Below are positions 34,438-43,754 of a stretch of 45,235 nt of DNA, one piece after another. A program made the translations under genes and the position numbers. This stretch comes from Pedobacter sp. AK013 (GTDB taxonomy: Bacteria; Bacteroidota; Bacteroidia; Sphingobacteriales; Sphingobacteriaceae). Under the pieces are notes generated by a model, which was given only the letters and a program-made list of their open reading frames with translations, ran no database searches and was not told the origin of the DNA. The first letter of the stretch is position 1. Every line of letters begins with the position of its first letter. The stretch lies in the NCBI RefSeq assembly GCF_014205835.1, contig NZ_JACHCQ010000042.1:1-45235 (forward strand). The letters run 5' to 3'.

Positions 34438-35674
34438 TTTCTTCAGTTAGGTAATATAAAGTAGATGATGATGTATGGTTAAAAGTTTCGTTAGATATCC
34501 TTTTGATATCTGCTGCCCCTACTTTTAAAAATTCTTCGGTTTCCCGGTTAAATATAGCAGCATCGCCCAATAATTCGTAATAAGCCAGGTTCATTGCTTT
34601 ATCGAGCAGGCTCATCTCAGAAAAAACAAGTACCGATTCTACTTTGTTTTTTACTTTGGTTAATTCAGTTTCAGAAACCAGCTCGGCCTTTAATTTTTCC
34701 AGTTCAACCCAGATTGCCTTTTCTGCCGTTTCGATGGTTACACCTTCTACCAATTTACCTTCAACAATAAATAAACCCGGATCTAAACTGTTAGAAATAT
34801 AGGCGTTGATATCGCTAAAAAGTTTCTGTTCCTTTAGCAGGCTATTGTACAAGCGCGAAGACTGTCCCCGTGATAAAATATCCGATAATAAATCAAAGGC
34901 ATAATAATCCCGATCTAATCGTCCTGGCATTTTAAAAGCCATATAAATTGCATTTAAGGGTACATTAGCTTTAACCGTTTCTGTTCTGGCTTCGGTTTGA
35001 GGGGCTTCCTGTACCAAATTGCGGTGATATTTATCTCCTGCCGGAATAGGTTCGAACCATTTTTCGGCGAGTTTTTTCACGTCTTCAGTTTTTACATTGC
35101 CACCTACTACTAAAATTGCATTTTGTGGGGTATAATGTTTCTTAAAAAATGCTTTCACATCATCCATTGTCGCATTTTCGATATGCGAAAGTTCTTTACC
35201 GATAGTTGCCCAGCGGTAAGCGTGCTTTTTATAAGCCAGCGGACGCAACTTTAACCAAACATCACCATAAGGCTGATTAAGATAACGTTGCTTAAATTCC
35301 TCGCTTACCACATTTCGCTGGGTATCTAAGCTTTTTTCAGAGAAAGCCAGGCTCAGCATACGGTCGCTCTCCAGCCAAAATGCAGTTTCTATATTTTCTG
35401 CAGGCAATGTGATGTAATAATTAGTGATGTCGTTGCTTGTAAAAGCGTTATTCTCACCTCCTACACGTTGCAGAGGTTCGTCATAATTAGGGATGTTTAC
35501 CGATCCGCCGAACATCAGATGTTCAAATAGGTGTGCGAAACCCGTTTTTTCTGGGTCCTCATCACGGGCACCCACATCATATAAAATATTTAAAACAGCC
35601 ATTGGCGTAGTAGCATCTTCATGCACCAAAACTTTTAAGCCATTGGCTAGTGTAAAACGATTAAAATCTACCAT
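34430..35674 (-). CDS. M16 family zinc peptidase, catalytic subunit
   Basis: Insulinase-type metallopeptidase of 414 residues. The inverted zinc motif HLFEH is at residues 48-52, with the third ligand Glu in NVVSEEFKQRY (125/126). The C-terminal domain has the usual ILSRGQSSRLYNSLLKEQ. No signal peptide is visible, so it is probably cytoplasmic, or exported by an unrecognised route. It overlaps the inactive M16 gene by 8 bp. Substrates are unknown; peptide turnover is the likely role. Confidence 0.94.
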   Translation of the reverse strand: MVDFNRFTLANGLKVLVHEDATTPMAVLNILYDVGARDEDPEKTGFAHLFEHLMFGGSVNIPNYDEPLQRVGGENNAFTSNDITNYYITLPAENIETAFWLESDRMLSLAFSEKSLDTQRNVVSEEFKQRYLNQPYGDVWLKLRPLAYKKHAYRWATIGKELSHIENATMDDVKAFFKKHYTPQNAILVVGGNVKTEDVKKLAEKWFEPIPAGDKYHRNLVQEAPQTEARTETVKANVPLNAIYMAFKMPGRLDRDYYAFDLLSDILSRGQSSRLYNSLLKEQKLFSDINAYISNSLDPGLFIVEGKLVEGVTIETAEKAIWVELEKLKAELVSETELTKVKNKVESVLVFSEMSLLDKAMNLAYYELLGDAAIFNRETEEFLKVGAADIKRISNETFNHTSSSTLYYLTEENA

Positions 35675-35897
35675 ATTTATTTTTAGAACCGTAAAGATAT
35701 TGTTTTAAGGGAAATTGGAACATGGAAAATGATGGAGAATGTAAAATGGCAAATGACGGACAAATAAATGATGTTGGATGAAAACGGATGATGTAATTCT
35801 CCGTCCAATGTAATTCGCCAACTGTTCTCTACTCCGCATGCTCTACTTTTTTTACAAAGCTTAAACCTTATACCTTCAACCTTCCCTCCCTTTTCAT

Positions 35898-35905
35898 TAT
35901 CTTTG
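35898..35905 (+). promoter_or_regulatory. Candidate -7 box of mqnC, 4 nt before ATG
   Basis: TATCTTTG matches the consensus exactly, but the start codon follows after four bases, so a transcript beginning at the usual distance would have almost no leader. No TTTG at the -33 position was seen. Confidence 0.35.
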
Positions 35906-35909
35906 TACT

Positions 35910-37034
35910 ATGAATACAGCCGATTTACTACAACGGGCATTACATTTTGATTTTTTAAACCTCGAAGAAGGTGTACATTTATATCACAATGCAGATACTG
36001 CATCTTTAATGTTTGTAGCCAATGAGCTAAGAAAAATCCAAGTGCCCAGTGGCAAAGTAACCTGGCAGATAGACCGTAATGTAAACACCACTAATGTTTG
36101 TATTGCCAACTGTAAATTCTGTAATTTCTTTCGCAGGCCTGGGCATGATGAAAGTTATATTACTGATATCGAAACCTATAAGGTAAAGATTGAAGAGACT
36201 TTCCGCTTAGGTGGAGATCAATTATTATTACAGGGTGGCCACCACCCCGATTTAGGTTTAGCATTTTATGCTGACTTATTCAGAAAATTAAAAGAATTAT
36301 ATCCTGATTTAAAATTGCATGCTTTAGGCCCACCAGAAATTGCACACGTTGCAAAGCTGGAAGGCATGACGCATACCGAGGTGTTAAAAGCATTAAAGGA
36401 AGCTGGCATGGATTCTCTTCCAGGTGCTGGTGCAGAAATTTTAAACGATCGTGTAAGGCGTTTAATCTCGAAAGGTAAATGTGGCGGACAAGAATGGCTT
36501 GATGTAATGCGTGCATGCCACCAATTAGACATCACTACTTCGGCAACGATGATGTTTGGCCATGTGGAAACTATAGAAGAACGTTTTGAACATCTGGTTT
36601 GGATCCGCCAGGTACAGAGCGAAAAACCTGCCGATGCAAACGGATTTTTAGCCTTTATCCCTTGGCCTTTTCAGGATGATGGTACTTTATTAAAAAGGCT
36701 CCGTGGCATCAGTAACACGGTAACTGCCGATGAATATATCCGTATGATTGCGTTGAGCCGTATCATGCTGCCAAATATTAAAAACATTCAGGCCAGTTGG
36801 TTAACCGTTGGAAAAACCACCGCTCAGCTTTGTTTACATGCTGGAGCAAATGATTTTGGATCGATTATGATTGAAGAAAACGTGGTATCGGCTGCAGGTG
36901 CACCACACCGTTTTACGGCGAACGGCATTCAGCAATCTATTAAAGCAGCAGGCTTTGAACCTCAGTTACGCGGACAAAAATATAACTACAGAGATTTGCC
37001 TGAGCATTTAGAAGAACAGGTGATCACCTATTAA
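35910..37034 (+). CDS. mqnC: Cyclic dehypoxanthinyl futalosine synthase
   Basis: Radical SAM enzyme of the futalosine route to menaquinone; it cyclises dehypoxanthinyl futalosine. The iron-sulphur cluster motif CxxxCxxC is formed by C64, C68 and C71 in NVCIANCKFC. Other family stretches are LLLQGGHHPDL, LPGAGAEIL, TSATMMFGHVET, FIPWPFQ, NIQASWLTVGK and GANDFGSIMIEENVVSAAG. Length 374 is normal. MqnC and MqnE are related, but the GGHHPDL and QASW stretches fit MqnC. No other mqn gene is in the window. Confidence 0.93.
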   Translation: MNTADLLQRALHFDFLNLEEGVHLYHNADTASLMFVANELRKIQVPSGKVTWQIDRNVNTTNVCIANCKFCNFFRRPGHDESYITDIETYKVKIEETFRLGGDQLLLQGGHHPDLGLAFYADLFRKLKELYPDLKLHALGPPEIAHVAKLEGMTHTEVLKALKEAGMDSLPGAGAEILNDRVRRLISKGKCGGQEWLDVMRACHQLDITTSATMMFGHVETIEERFEHLVWIRQVQSEKPADANGFLAFIPWPFQDDGTLLKRLRGISNTVTADEYIRMIALSRIMLPNIKNIQASWLTVGKTTAQLCLHAGANDFGSIMIEENVVSAAGAPHRFTANGIQQSIKAAGFEPQLRGQKYNYRDLPEHLEEQVITY

Positions 37035-37211
37035 ATGATATAACAAGGAAGAATTGAGACGGATAATGAAAGGATCAGTGACCAACTTACAATGATCAAT
37101 AGCAACAGGTTTACTAGCAGTTAATTCTTTATTCCATAATGCAGGCAGAAGAAAAGACATGCTTATTTCCTTATCGATCCTAAAAATCTCATAATCTTGA
37201 AAATTCTAATC

Positions 37212-37245
37212 AAAAAAGGGAAGTAGAATCAAAGCTCTACTCCCC
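37212..37245 (-). terminator. Terminator of ferritin-like gene pair
   Basis: Minus-strand stem GGGgAGTAGA / TCTACTtCCC with an 8-nt loop, followed by TTTTTTG. It lies about 50 bp after the stop codon of the second ferritin-like gene. Confidence 0.8.
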
Positions 37246-37297
37246 TACCTTAAACTAAACATTACCTAATCAATAATGTCAACATTTTAGAGTACGG

Positions 37298-38188
37298 TTA
37301 TAGTTTTTTACCGTCTCTTAAAAATAAGTTGGCTATGGTAACTACACTAGCTTTATCTAAAGGTTCATCAAAACTTTCTACAGCAGCTGCTTTGGTAATG
37401 CCTGCATTACCACCAATACCTACAATATTTGCCCCAGCCTGTACAGTTAAATCCTCACCGGCATAAACAGCATCAACAGCTGCAACACCTGAGTCATTTG
37501 CTTGTCCGGAAACACCAAGGCTAACCCATGGTTTATAAACGGCAGAACCTGCAGCAGTACGCATTTGACGAATATGAGATGCATGGCGGGCTTCTACTGA
37601 GTGGATTTGCAAAGCTGTTTGTAACACGCCAGGGCTAACCAATAGGTTTCCTGCCTGCCCTTTATATGCCCTTACTCCCGTATCTTCAAAGCCTTGAGCT
37701 ACCGCTAAAAAGGTATTATAATCAGAATATACGGCAGCAAATGTCCCACCTGCTCTAAAATCTGTGTCGGCATAAGCAATTGGTGCGCGGGCAGAACTAC
37801 CCAAAGCACCTACCAACAAATCAACGTGTGCTTTTTCGTGATCGCGAATGGTCGTGATGGCAGCTTGGCTGGCCGCGTTAGGAAAATTAAAAGTCACATC
37901 AATTACTGCCGATCCAGGAGTTTTTCCTACAATACAGTGATTATAAAAATGATATTCTAAATACTCTAATGATAGTGCAAAGTTTAATACATCAACAACT
38001 CCTGATGGCAAAGTAGATTGTCCATAAGCTTTTTGAAACATGGAGCCCAAAGCTAAAGGCATTGCAGCTAATGAAATTTTCTTTCCTATGTTGAAAAAGC
38101 TTTTCATCGCGGCTCTTCTCGGATTTAATCTCTCATAGATTTCACCGTCAACTTTTTCAATTTCTTCTAATATATTTACGATATTCAT
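37298..38188 (-). CDS. Exported ferritin-like (di-iron) domain protein, 296 aa
   Basis: Ferritin-like protein with a long N-terminal export region: a twin Arg at 24-25 in NPRRAAMKSFFN and a hydrophobic stretch at 37-52 ending near AYGQ, consistent with Tat export. The four-helix bundle keeps the di-iron ligand pattern: Glu in EYLEYHF (75/78), ExxH at E118-H121 (HEKAH), Glu168 in GFEDTG, and ExxH at E199-H202 (EARH). It is the second gene of a pair with a paralogous 246-residue protein, 19 bp behind it. Iron storage or an oxidase/peroxide role is possible; the sequence does not decide. Confidence 0.9.
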   Translation of the reverse strand: MNIVNILEEIEKVDGEIYERLNPRRAAMKSFFNIGKKISLAAMPLALGSMFQKAYGQSTLPSGVVDVLNFALSLEYLEYHFYNHCIVGKTPGSAVIDVTFNFPNAASQAAITTIRDHEKAHVDLLVGALGSSARAPIAYADTDFRAGGTFAAVYSDYNTFLAVAQGFEDTGVRAYKGQAGNLLVSPGVLQTALQIHSVEARHASHIRQMRTAAGSAVYKPWVSLGVSGQANDSGVAAVDAVYAGEDLTVQAGANIVGIGGNAGITKAAAVESFDEPLDKASVVTIANLFLRDGKKL

Positions 38189-38207
38189 GATTTTCTGATT
38201 TTAAAAA

Positions 38208-38948
38208 TTAAAGATTGATTACATTAATTTTGGTTTTGATGTATTTCTGAGCAGCAGCCAAAACTTTATCTGGTGTTAAAGCGGCATCCAATCCAGCTGA
38301 GTTATTGGCTCCCAATGAAGCAAGACTATTAAGGTCTGCAAATGATCCGTTTGAAATCAAATCACGAACATAGGCCGCATGACGGGCTTCAACTGAAACA
38401 ATCTTACCGGCTAATAACAAATAAGTTCCGTTTTTAATTCTTGGCCCTGCTCCGTTATAAGCAGAAACACCTAAATCTTCAAAAGCCATAGCGGCAGCCA
38501 AAACGCTAGCTTCGCTGGTAAAATCAATTGATGAAAAATCTACCTCTAAACTTCCAATTGCAGCTGTACTTAAAGCAGCTTTAAAAAACTCCCTGTGGGC
38601 AATTTCATGAAACTGGATATCCTGAAAATATGCTTTCTTTGCTGCAGCATTAGTACCAGTAAACTGAGTATTGCTATTCGCAACCTGTATGTAAAATGCA
38701 GCTTCTAATTGCTCTAAAGCATAAGCATAATTTAACACACCGAAATCATCTTTAAAATCTAACGTTACACCACCCATAACCGGATTGTCGTAACCACGAT
38801 CTTTTCTGCAACCGGCAGCTACCAAAGCAATACCTGCAGCGCCTGCACCTGCGTACTGAAGAAAAGATCTTCTGCCTACAGTTTTGTCAAATAAACTTTC
38901 TTCCTGAAGTTCACTTTTTGTTTCTAGTTCATTGTTTTTCATACTCAT
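38208..38948 (-). CDS. Exported ferritin-like (di-iron) lipoprotein, 246 aa
   Basis: Ferritin-like protein with a Tat-type signal (twin Arg at 26-27, GRRSFLQYAG) that ends in a lipobox VAAGC with Cys47, so it is probably a Tat-exported lipoprotein. The di-iron ligands are complete: Glu in ALEQLEAAF (79/82), E115xxH118 (HEIAH), Glu157 (AFEDLG) and E187xxH190 (EARH). It leads the two-gene operon and is divergent from a LytTR response regulator gene 119 bp away. No known function; a periplasmic di-iron enzyme or iron buffer is inferred. Confidence 0.9.
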   Translation of the reverse strand: MSMKNNELETKSELQEESLFDKTVGRRSFLQYAGAGAAGIALVAAGCRKDRGYDNPVMGGVTLDFKDDFGVLNYAYALEQLEAAFYIQVANSNTQFTGTNAAAKKAYFQDIQFHEIAHREFFKAALSTAAIGSLEVDFSSIDFTSEASVLAAAMAFEDLGVSAYNGAGPRIKNGTYLLLAGKIVSVEARHAAYVRDLISNGSFADLNSLASLGANNSAGLDAALTPDKVLAAAQKYIKTKINVINL

Positions 38949-39067
38949 CTAATGTTTAGTGGTTTTGAATTCGTTTGATGATACATACGTGACAATCAGA
39001 ACACTGGTTTTTTTGATTTGCATTTTTTTTTATAAGCGCATTTTAATACATTCACCAACCTATAGTT

Positions 39068-39853
39068 ATGACGACATTAAAAGCCATTATTGTTGATGAT
39101 GAGGAATTTGCCCGATCATCATTGTTTTTTTTACTGCAACAGAACTGCCCGCAGGTAGAAATTACTGGTATTGCAAGATCTGTAACGGAGGCAAAAGATA
39201 TTTTGGCACACCACCCTATTGATTTAATCTTTTTGGATATAGCCATGCCTGGAGGCAACGGCTTTGAACTGATTCCTGACGCACAAAAACACAATGCCGC
39301 CGTTATATTTACCACTGCTTACGATCAATATGCATTAAAAGCGATTAAGGCAAATGCATTGGATTATTTGTTAAAGCCAATTGATATTGATGAACTTAAA
39401 ATAGCTGTAGATAAGGTTTTTCAGCACATTAAACGCTTTAGAGGTCAGAATGAAAACGACGAAAGAATCAATAATCTGGCATCAAGTTTAAGTTCGAAAT
39501 CGGAAATAAGGAAGCTTACACTCCCTTATGGCCAGGGTTTTAAAATGATTGATATTGACGATATTATATATATTGAAGCAGATAGTAATTATTCTATTGT
39601 ACACTTAAACAACCACGATAAAATAACGGTTTCGAAAGTTTTACGGGAATTTGAAGAGCTTTTGCCGGGCGACCAATTTGTACGGATCCATAAGTCGAGC
39701 ATTATCAACCTCAACCACTTAAAAGAATATAATTCTAAAAACGGGCTTCAGGTTTTCTTAAAAAATGGAGAAAGCATTAATATTTCGAGACGAAGAGCAA
39801 GCGATTTTTTTGAAAAAATAAAGTTATTTACAAAGGCAAACAGTGACCATTAA
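39068..39853 (+). CDS. LytTR-type response regulator
   Basis: Two-component response regulator of 261 residues. The receiver domain (about 1-120) has the acidic pair near the N-terminus (VDDEE), the phosphate-accepting Asp57 in LIFLDIAMPG, and the conserved Thr and Lys further on (FTTAY, LLKPID). The C-terminal LytTR DNA-binding domain (about 160-257) carries DIIYIEADSNYSIVHL and FVRIHKSSIINLNHLKEY. Its 3' end overlaps the sensor kinase gene by 11 bp. Targets are unknown; the divergent ferritin-like operon is a natural candidate by position. Confidence 0.95.
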   Translation: MTTLKAIIVDDEEFARSSLFFLLQQNCPQVEITGIARSVTEAKDILAHHPIDLIFLDIAMPGGNGFELIPDAQKHNAAVIFTTAYDQYALKAIKANALDYLLKPIDIDELKIAVDKVFQHIKRFRGQNENDERINNLASSLSSKSEIRKLTLPYGQGFKMIDIDDIIYIEADSNYSIVHLNNHDKITVSKVLREFEELLPGDQFVRIHKSSIINLNHLKEYNSKNGLQVFLKNGESINISRRRASDFFEKIKLFTKANSDH

Positions 39854-42848
39854 ACTACGCATAAAAGCGCTTTTATTTGCTCAAAAAGCAATTCTGAGGT
39901 TAAACTTCGGCCGTGCTTTTATTGCTTTTTTATTCGGGATCATTGTACTTGGCACACCAGAAACACTGCTCGCCCAAACCACTTATCTCCCTCATTATAA
40001 TACTAAAAGCGGGCTCGCCAGCAATAACTGTTATTACATTTTACAAGATAAAAAAGGTTTTATATGGATCGCCACCGATAATGGATTGAGCCGTTTTGAC
40101 GGCACAAATTTTCAGAATTTCACCATAGAAGACGGACTTCCAGATACCCAAATCCTTCAGATGAAGGAAGATAAAGAGGGACGATTGTGGTTTTTCGCCC
40201 TGAATGGTCAGCTGAGTTACTTAAAAGAAGGAAAATTTTATAACCAGGATAACGATGAACTACTTAAAAAACTAAACTTTAATACTGTAATTGTTTCCTT
40301 TTTAGTAGATAAATCGGGCCGGATCTGGCTTGGAACAAATGCCAACCTGATTGTTTGCTGGGATGGTAAAACCATCAAAAAATATATTTCTCCTAATTTA
40401 ACCGATAAATTTATCAATGCCTTTATCCACGAGGATGAGCAAGGTAATATATTTGCGTACAGCGACTTAAGCGTACAGAAATTTAATGGAAAAACTTTTT
40501 CCATAATCAGCTCAAAAGTGCAGCCCCTTTCGTACATGACTGCTGCGAACAGTAGCCACAGATCTTTATTTTACCTAGACAGTGGGGGCTTAAAACAATA
40601 TAGGCATGGAAGCATCAACGACCTCATCCCTATCCCTCAGAATCTGATCAAGAACATGTCGGGATATTTTTATTACGACGTTACAACCAAAGAAGTTTGG
40701 TTATCGAATGCCAATGGCGCCTTTGTACTCGATAAAAGTGGAAAAACAGTGCAATATCTTCAGGATATTTCGGTTAATCAGGTCATCAAGGATAATAACC
40801 AAAATATGTGGTTTGCCACCAATCAGGGAATTTACATGCTTCCTAATGCGAATAACCGGTTATCGATTATCGATGCAGAATCTGGTCTGAGTAGCAACGT
40901 AATCAAAAGCATTACCAAAGACGGGAAAAACCGCCTGTGGCTGGGTACAGATGATGCTGTAATTGACGTATTAACCATCAACAATTATCAGGTTGATGAA
41001 ATTGGGTTAGATGATTTTAAGAAATACAAAACCATTAAACAGATTACTTTCGACCCAAAAGACCAATCTATATATTTTGCTTCCGATTATGGAATGGGTG
41101 TTTTCAAAAATATTTATAACAGCAGTAATGAGGTAAGTTATTTGAAGGAATCTAATAACTCGATGTTCGTAATTAAACACTTTAGCTTGGGTGAAAATAA
41201 CAATCACCTTGCCCTAGCCTTATCATCGGGTGTTGTTTTCTTATCAGACAGAAGAAACAAATTTGAGTTTAATGCTGCAAAGTACCGCGAAAAAGAAGAT
41301 TTTTTTAAAGATAGATCTTATCATGTTTTTTATGACCGGGAAGGCAATTTGTGGTTTTCGAATATTAATGGACTTTCTCAATTTTCGAAAGGGAAACTAA
41401 TTAAACACTACGAAAATCATCCCCTACTTACCAAAAGGATAAACGACATTCAACAGCTTGCCGATGGTACATTAATTTTAGCTACTGACGGCTATGGTTT
41501 AATTTTTTATAAGAACGATCAGATTACCAGGCAGATTACCCAAAAAGATGGCCTAACCAATAATATCTGCACCAAAATATTTGTAAAAAACAATGAAATA
41601 TGGGTATTAACCAATAAAGGTGTTAACAAAATAGCCGATTATCCCAGTCAACCCACCGTAGCTAATTTCGACTATGGTAAAGATCTTTTAAGTGATGATA
41701 TCAACAGTTTGTTCATTGATGATAGCACTGCCTATTTTGCAACAAACAAAGGCCTAATCTTATTTAAATACAATAATAAAAACATCGTTAGGAATCTTCC
41801 TAAGGTGTACGTTACTTCTATTATTAAAGACAACGAACGTTTACCGGTTGATCAAGACAATTTTACTTTCGAAACTGGTAACAATACCATTCTGTTTACC
41901 TTTAGTGCAGTCGATTTTACAACCAGCGATATTACCTATCGTTACCGTCTAAATGAAAATTCAGCGTGGGTAGAAACCCGTACCAGGCGATTGGATTTTT
42001 CCTCGCTACAATCAGGCGATTATGTATTTGAAGTAAATGCAAAAAGCCAAAATGGGAATTGGGGCGAATCGGCAAAAATCGCATTTACCATTAAAAAGCA
42101 TTTTTGGCAAAGCCTATGGTTTTTATCTATTTTAATATTGTTAGTTGCTTATATCTTTTACAAGGTAGCCGTTTACATTACCCGCAAGCAAAAAGATAAG
42201 GAGCAAGCACAATTGTTATTAAAAAACAAAGTACTCATGTTGGAGCAGCAGGCTTTGCAGGCGATGATGAATCCACACTTTGTATTTAATGTGATGAACT
42301 CCATTCAGCATTATATAAATACGCAGAATACAGCTTCAGCCAATAAAGTTTTAACGGGATTTGCCAGGTTGATCAGAAAAAACCTGGAAATCTGTACAAA
42401 GAGCTATATATCACTTGAAGAAGAACTAGAATACCTAAACCTGTATCTGAAACTGGAGAAGAACCGCTTTGGTAATAAATTAGCCTATATTTTTAATGTG
42501 GATGAAGATATCGACAAAGAAGAAACCTTTATCCCATCTATGTTGCTGCAACCCTACGTAGAAAATGCAATATGGCATGGCATTATGCCAAAAGAAACTG
42601 GTGGCGAAATTCTGATCAACATTAAACTGAAAGATAAATTCTATCTTAACATCGAAATTATTGATGATGGGATTGGAATAGATAACTCCTTAAAGAATAA
42701 AAAGGAAACACATATTAGTAAAGGCATGCAGCTAACCAAAGAAAGATTGCACCTTTTAGGTCAGATTGGAGCAAAACCTATACACTTAAATGTTAGGCAG
42801 AATGCCACAAATGGTACAACGGTATCCATTTCTATACCGTTAAAATAG
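39843..42848 (+). CDS. Sensor histidine kinase with two-component propeller periplasmic domain (LytS/YehU-type kinase)
   Basis: A 1001-residue membrane sensor. N-terminal signal/anchor (about 24-45), then propeller repeats of the two-component-regulator-propeller type with phrases such as GFIWIATDNGLSRFDG, GRIWLGTNANL, NRLWLGTDD and GNLWFSNINGLSQFS (about 60-640); a Y_Y_Y beta domain about 670-755; one transmembrane helix about 760-780; and a short His-kinase core with His812 in MMNPHFVFNVMNSIQHY, an N box in QPYVENAIWHG and DDGIGID. It lacks a PAS or HAMP domain. The start is GTG at 39843, overlapping the regulator gene by 11 bp. It probably phosphorylates that LytTR regulator in response to an extracellular glycan or other ligand (inference). 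Confidence 0.94.
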   Translation: MTIKLRIKALLFAQKAILRLNFGRAFIAFLFGIIVLGTPETLLAQTTYLPHYNTKSGLASNNCYYILQDKKGFIWIATDNGLSRFDGTNFQNFTIEDGLPDTQILQMKEDKEGRLWFFALNGQLSYLKEGKFYNQDNDELLKKLNFNTVIVSFLVDKSGRIWLGTNANLIVCWDGKTIKKYISPNLTDKFINAFIHEDEQGNIFAYSDLSVQKFNGKTFSIISSKVQPLSYMTAANSSHRSLFYLDSGGLKQYRHGSINDLIPIPQNLIKNMSGYFYYDVTTKEVWLSNANGAFVLDKSGKTVQYLQDISVNQVIKDNNQNMWFATNQGIYMLPNANNRLSIIDAESGLSSNVIKSITKDGKNRLWLGTDDAVIDVLTINNYQVDEIGLDDFKKYKTIKQITFDPKDQSIYFASDYGMGVFKNIYNSSNEVSYLKESNNSMFVIKHFSLGENNNHLALALSSGVVFLSDRRNKFEFNAAKYREKEDFFKDRSYHVFYDREGNLWFSNINGLSQFSKGKLIKHYENHPLLTKRINDIQQLADGTLILATDGYGLIFYKNDQITRQITQKDGLTNNICTKIFVKNNEIWVLTNKGVNKIADYPSQPTVANFDYGKDLLSDDINSLFIDDSTAYFATNKGLILFKYNNKNIVRNLPKVYVTSIIKDNERLPVDQDNFTFETGNNTILFTFSAVDFTTSDITYRYRLNENSAWVETRTRRLDFSSLQSGDYVFEVNAKSQNGNWGESAKIAFTIKKHFWQSLWFLSILILLVAYIFYKVAVYITRKQKDKEQAQLLLKNKVLMLEQQALQAMMNPHFVFNVMNSIQHYINTQNTASANKVLTGFARLIRKNLEICTKSYISLEEELEYLNLYLKLEKNRFGNKLAYIFNVDEDIDKEETFIPSMLLQPYVENAIWHGIMPKETGGEILINIKLKDKFYLNIEIIDDGIGIDNSLKNKKETHISKGMQLTKERLHLLGQIGAKPIHLNVRQNATNGTTVSISIPLK

Positions 42849-43036
42849 AGAATTTACCGTTTACTCAATTATTAATACCACTCACTAAATAGAATCTTGA
42901 TCCAACCTCGTTTAGCCTTAAACTTGTGTTAGCAATAAACGATAGTGTTTATCAAAGACGTTCTTATAGAATTGATATAGATATTTAATAACCTAACCTA
43001 AAACTATATCTTAATTCAGGTTTCATTTGTGTGTTG

Positions 43037-43074
43037 AAAGCGGTCTTGTTTTTAAAAGCGAGACCGCTTTTTTT
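43037..43074 (+). terminator. Terminator downstream of sensor kinase gene
   Basis: Stem AAAGCGGTCT (43037-43046) / AGACCGCTTT (43061-43070), 14-nt loop, then TTTT. It lies 190 bp after the kinase stop and 25 bp before scpB. Confidence 0.8.
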
Positions 43075-43088
43075 ATGATCAAAAATTC

Positions 43089-43096
43089 TATTTTTG
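43089..43096 (+). promoter_or_regulatory. Candidate -7 box of scpB, 3 nt before ATG
   Basis: TATTTTTG matches TAnnTTTG exactly and lies immediately after the upstream terminator. The start codon follows after 3 nt, so the transcript would be leaderless or nearly so if the box is real. No good -33 TTTG was seen. Confidence 0.4.
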
Positions 43097-43099
43097 TAT

Positions 43100-43666
43100 A
43101 TGCCCAATCACAACATCACCAGGCACATCGAAGCCCTTGTATTTTCTTCCAGCCAAAGCATAGGTACACAAGAAATTATACTTGCCTTAAATGCAGTTTT
43201 CAATGAAGAATTTACCGAAGCTCAAGTATTCGATAGCATAGAGCAGATTAAGGAAAAATATAGCCATGATGATTTAGCTATCGAATTGGTATTCTTAAAC
43301 AATGGTTATCAGTTTCTCACCAAAAAAGATTACCATGAAACGGTTAACCAGCTTCAGTTACATCGCTCAAAGAAAAAACTAAGTCAGGCCGCTATGGAAA
43401 CACTGGCCATTATTGCTTACCGCCAGCCCATTACTAAACTAGAAATTGAACAGATAAGAGGTGTAAATTCAGACTATTCAGTGCAACGCCTATTGGAAAA
43501 AGAGCTAATCAGTATCGATGGAAAAGCAGAAACTCCCGGCCGACCTATCCTGTACAGCACCAGTACATTATTTATGGATTATTTTGGCTTAAATAACCTA
43601 AACCAGCTTCCTCAGTTAAAAGATATCGTAAAAGAGGAAAATGCGGTAGGAGAAAATGTGGAATAA
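43100..43666 (+). CDS. scpB: Segregation and condensation protein B
   Basis: Subunit of the SMC-ScpAB condensin complex that helps organise and segregate the chromosome. It consists of two winged-helix units: N-terminal HIEALVFSSSQSIGTQEI and C-terminal LSQAAMETLAIIAYRQPITKLEIEQIRGVNSDYSVQRLLEK with the typical GRPILYSTSTLFMDYFGL ending. The ATG at 43100 (MPNHNITRHIEA) is chosen; a TTG two codons upstream is less likely. The acidic C-terminal tail is normal. scpA is not in the window. The 3' gap to the next gene is 88 bp, so it may be cotranscribed with the acidic protein. Confidence 0.95.
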   Translation: MPNHNITRHIEALVFSSSQSIGTQEIILALNAVFNEEFTEAQVFDSIEQIKEKYSHDDLAIELVFLNNGYQFLTKKDYHETVNQLQLHRSKKKLSQAAMETLAIIAYRQPITKLEIEQIRGVNSDYSVQRLLEKELISIDGKAETPGRPILYSTSTLFMDYFGLNNLNQLPQLKDIVKEENAVGENVE

Positions 43667-43742
43667 AATAAATTAATTAATTTACTTCCAGGTTGTTATT
43701 AAAAAAAGTTTTTTTGTATTTTTAAACTATAAAAGCAATTTT

Positions 43743-43750
43743 TATTTTTG
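43743..43750 (+). promoter_or_regulatory. Candidate -7 box of acidic protein gene
   Basis: TATTTTTG, an exact TAnnTTTG match, four bases before the ATG at 43755. As with scpB and mqnC, the leader would be almost nil. Confidence 0.35.
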
Positions 43751-43754
43751 TGTT

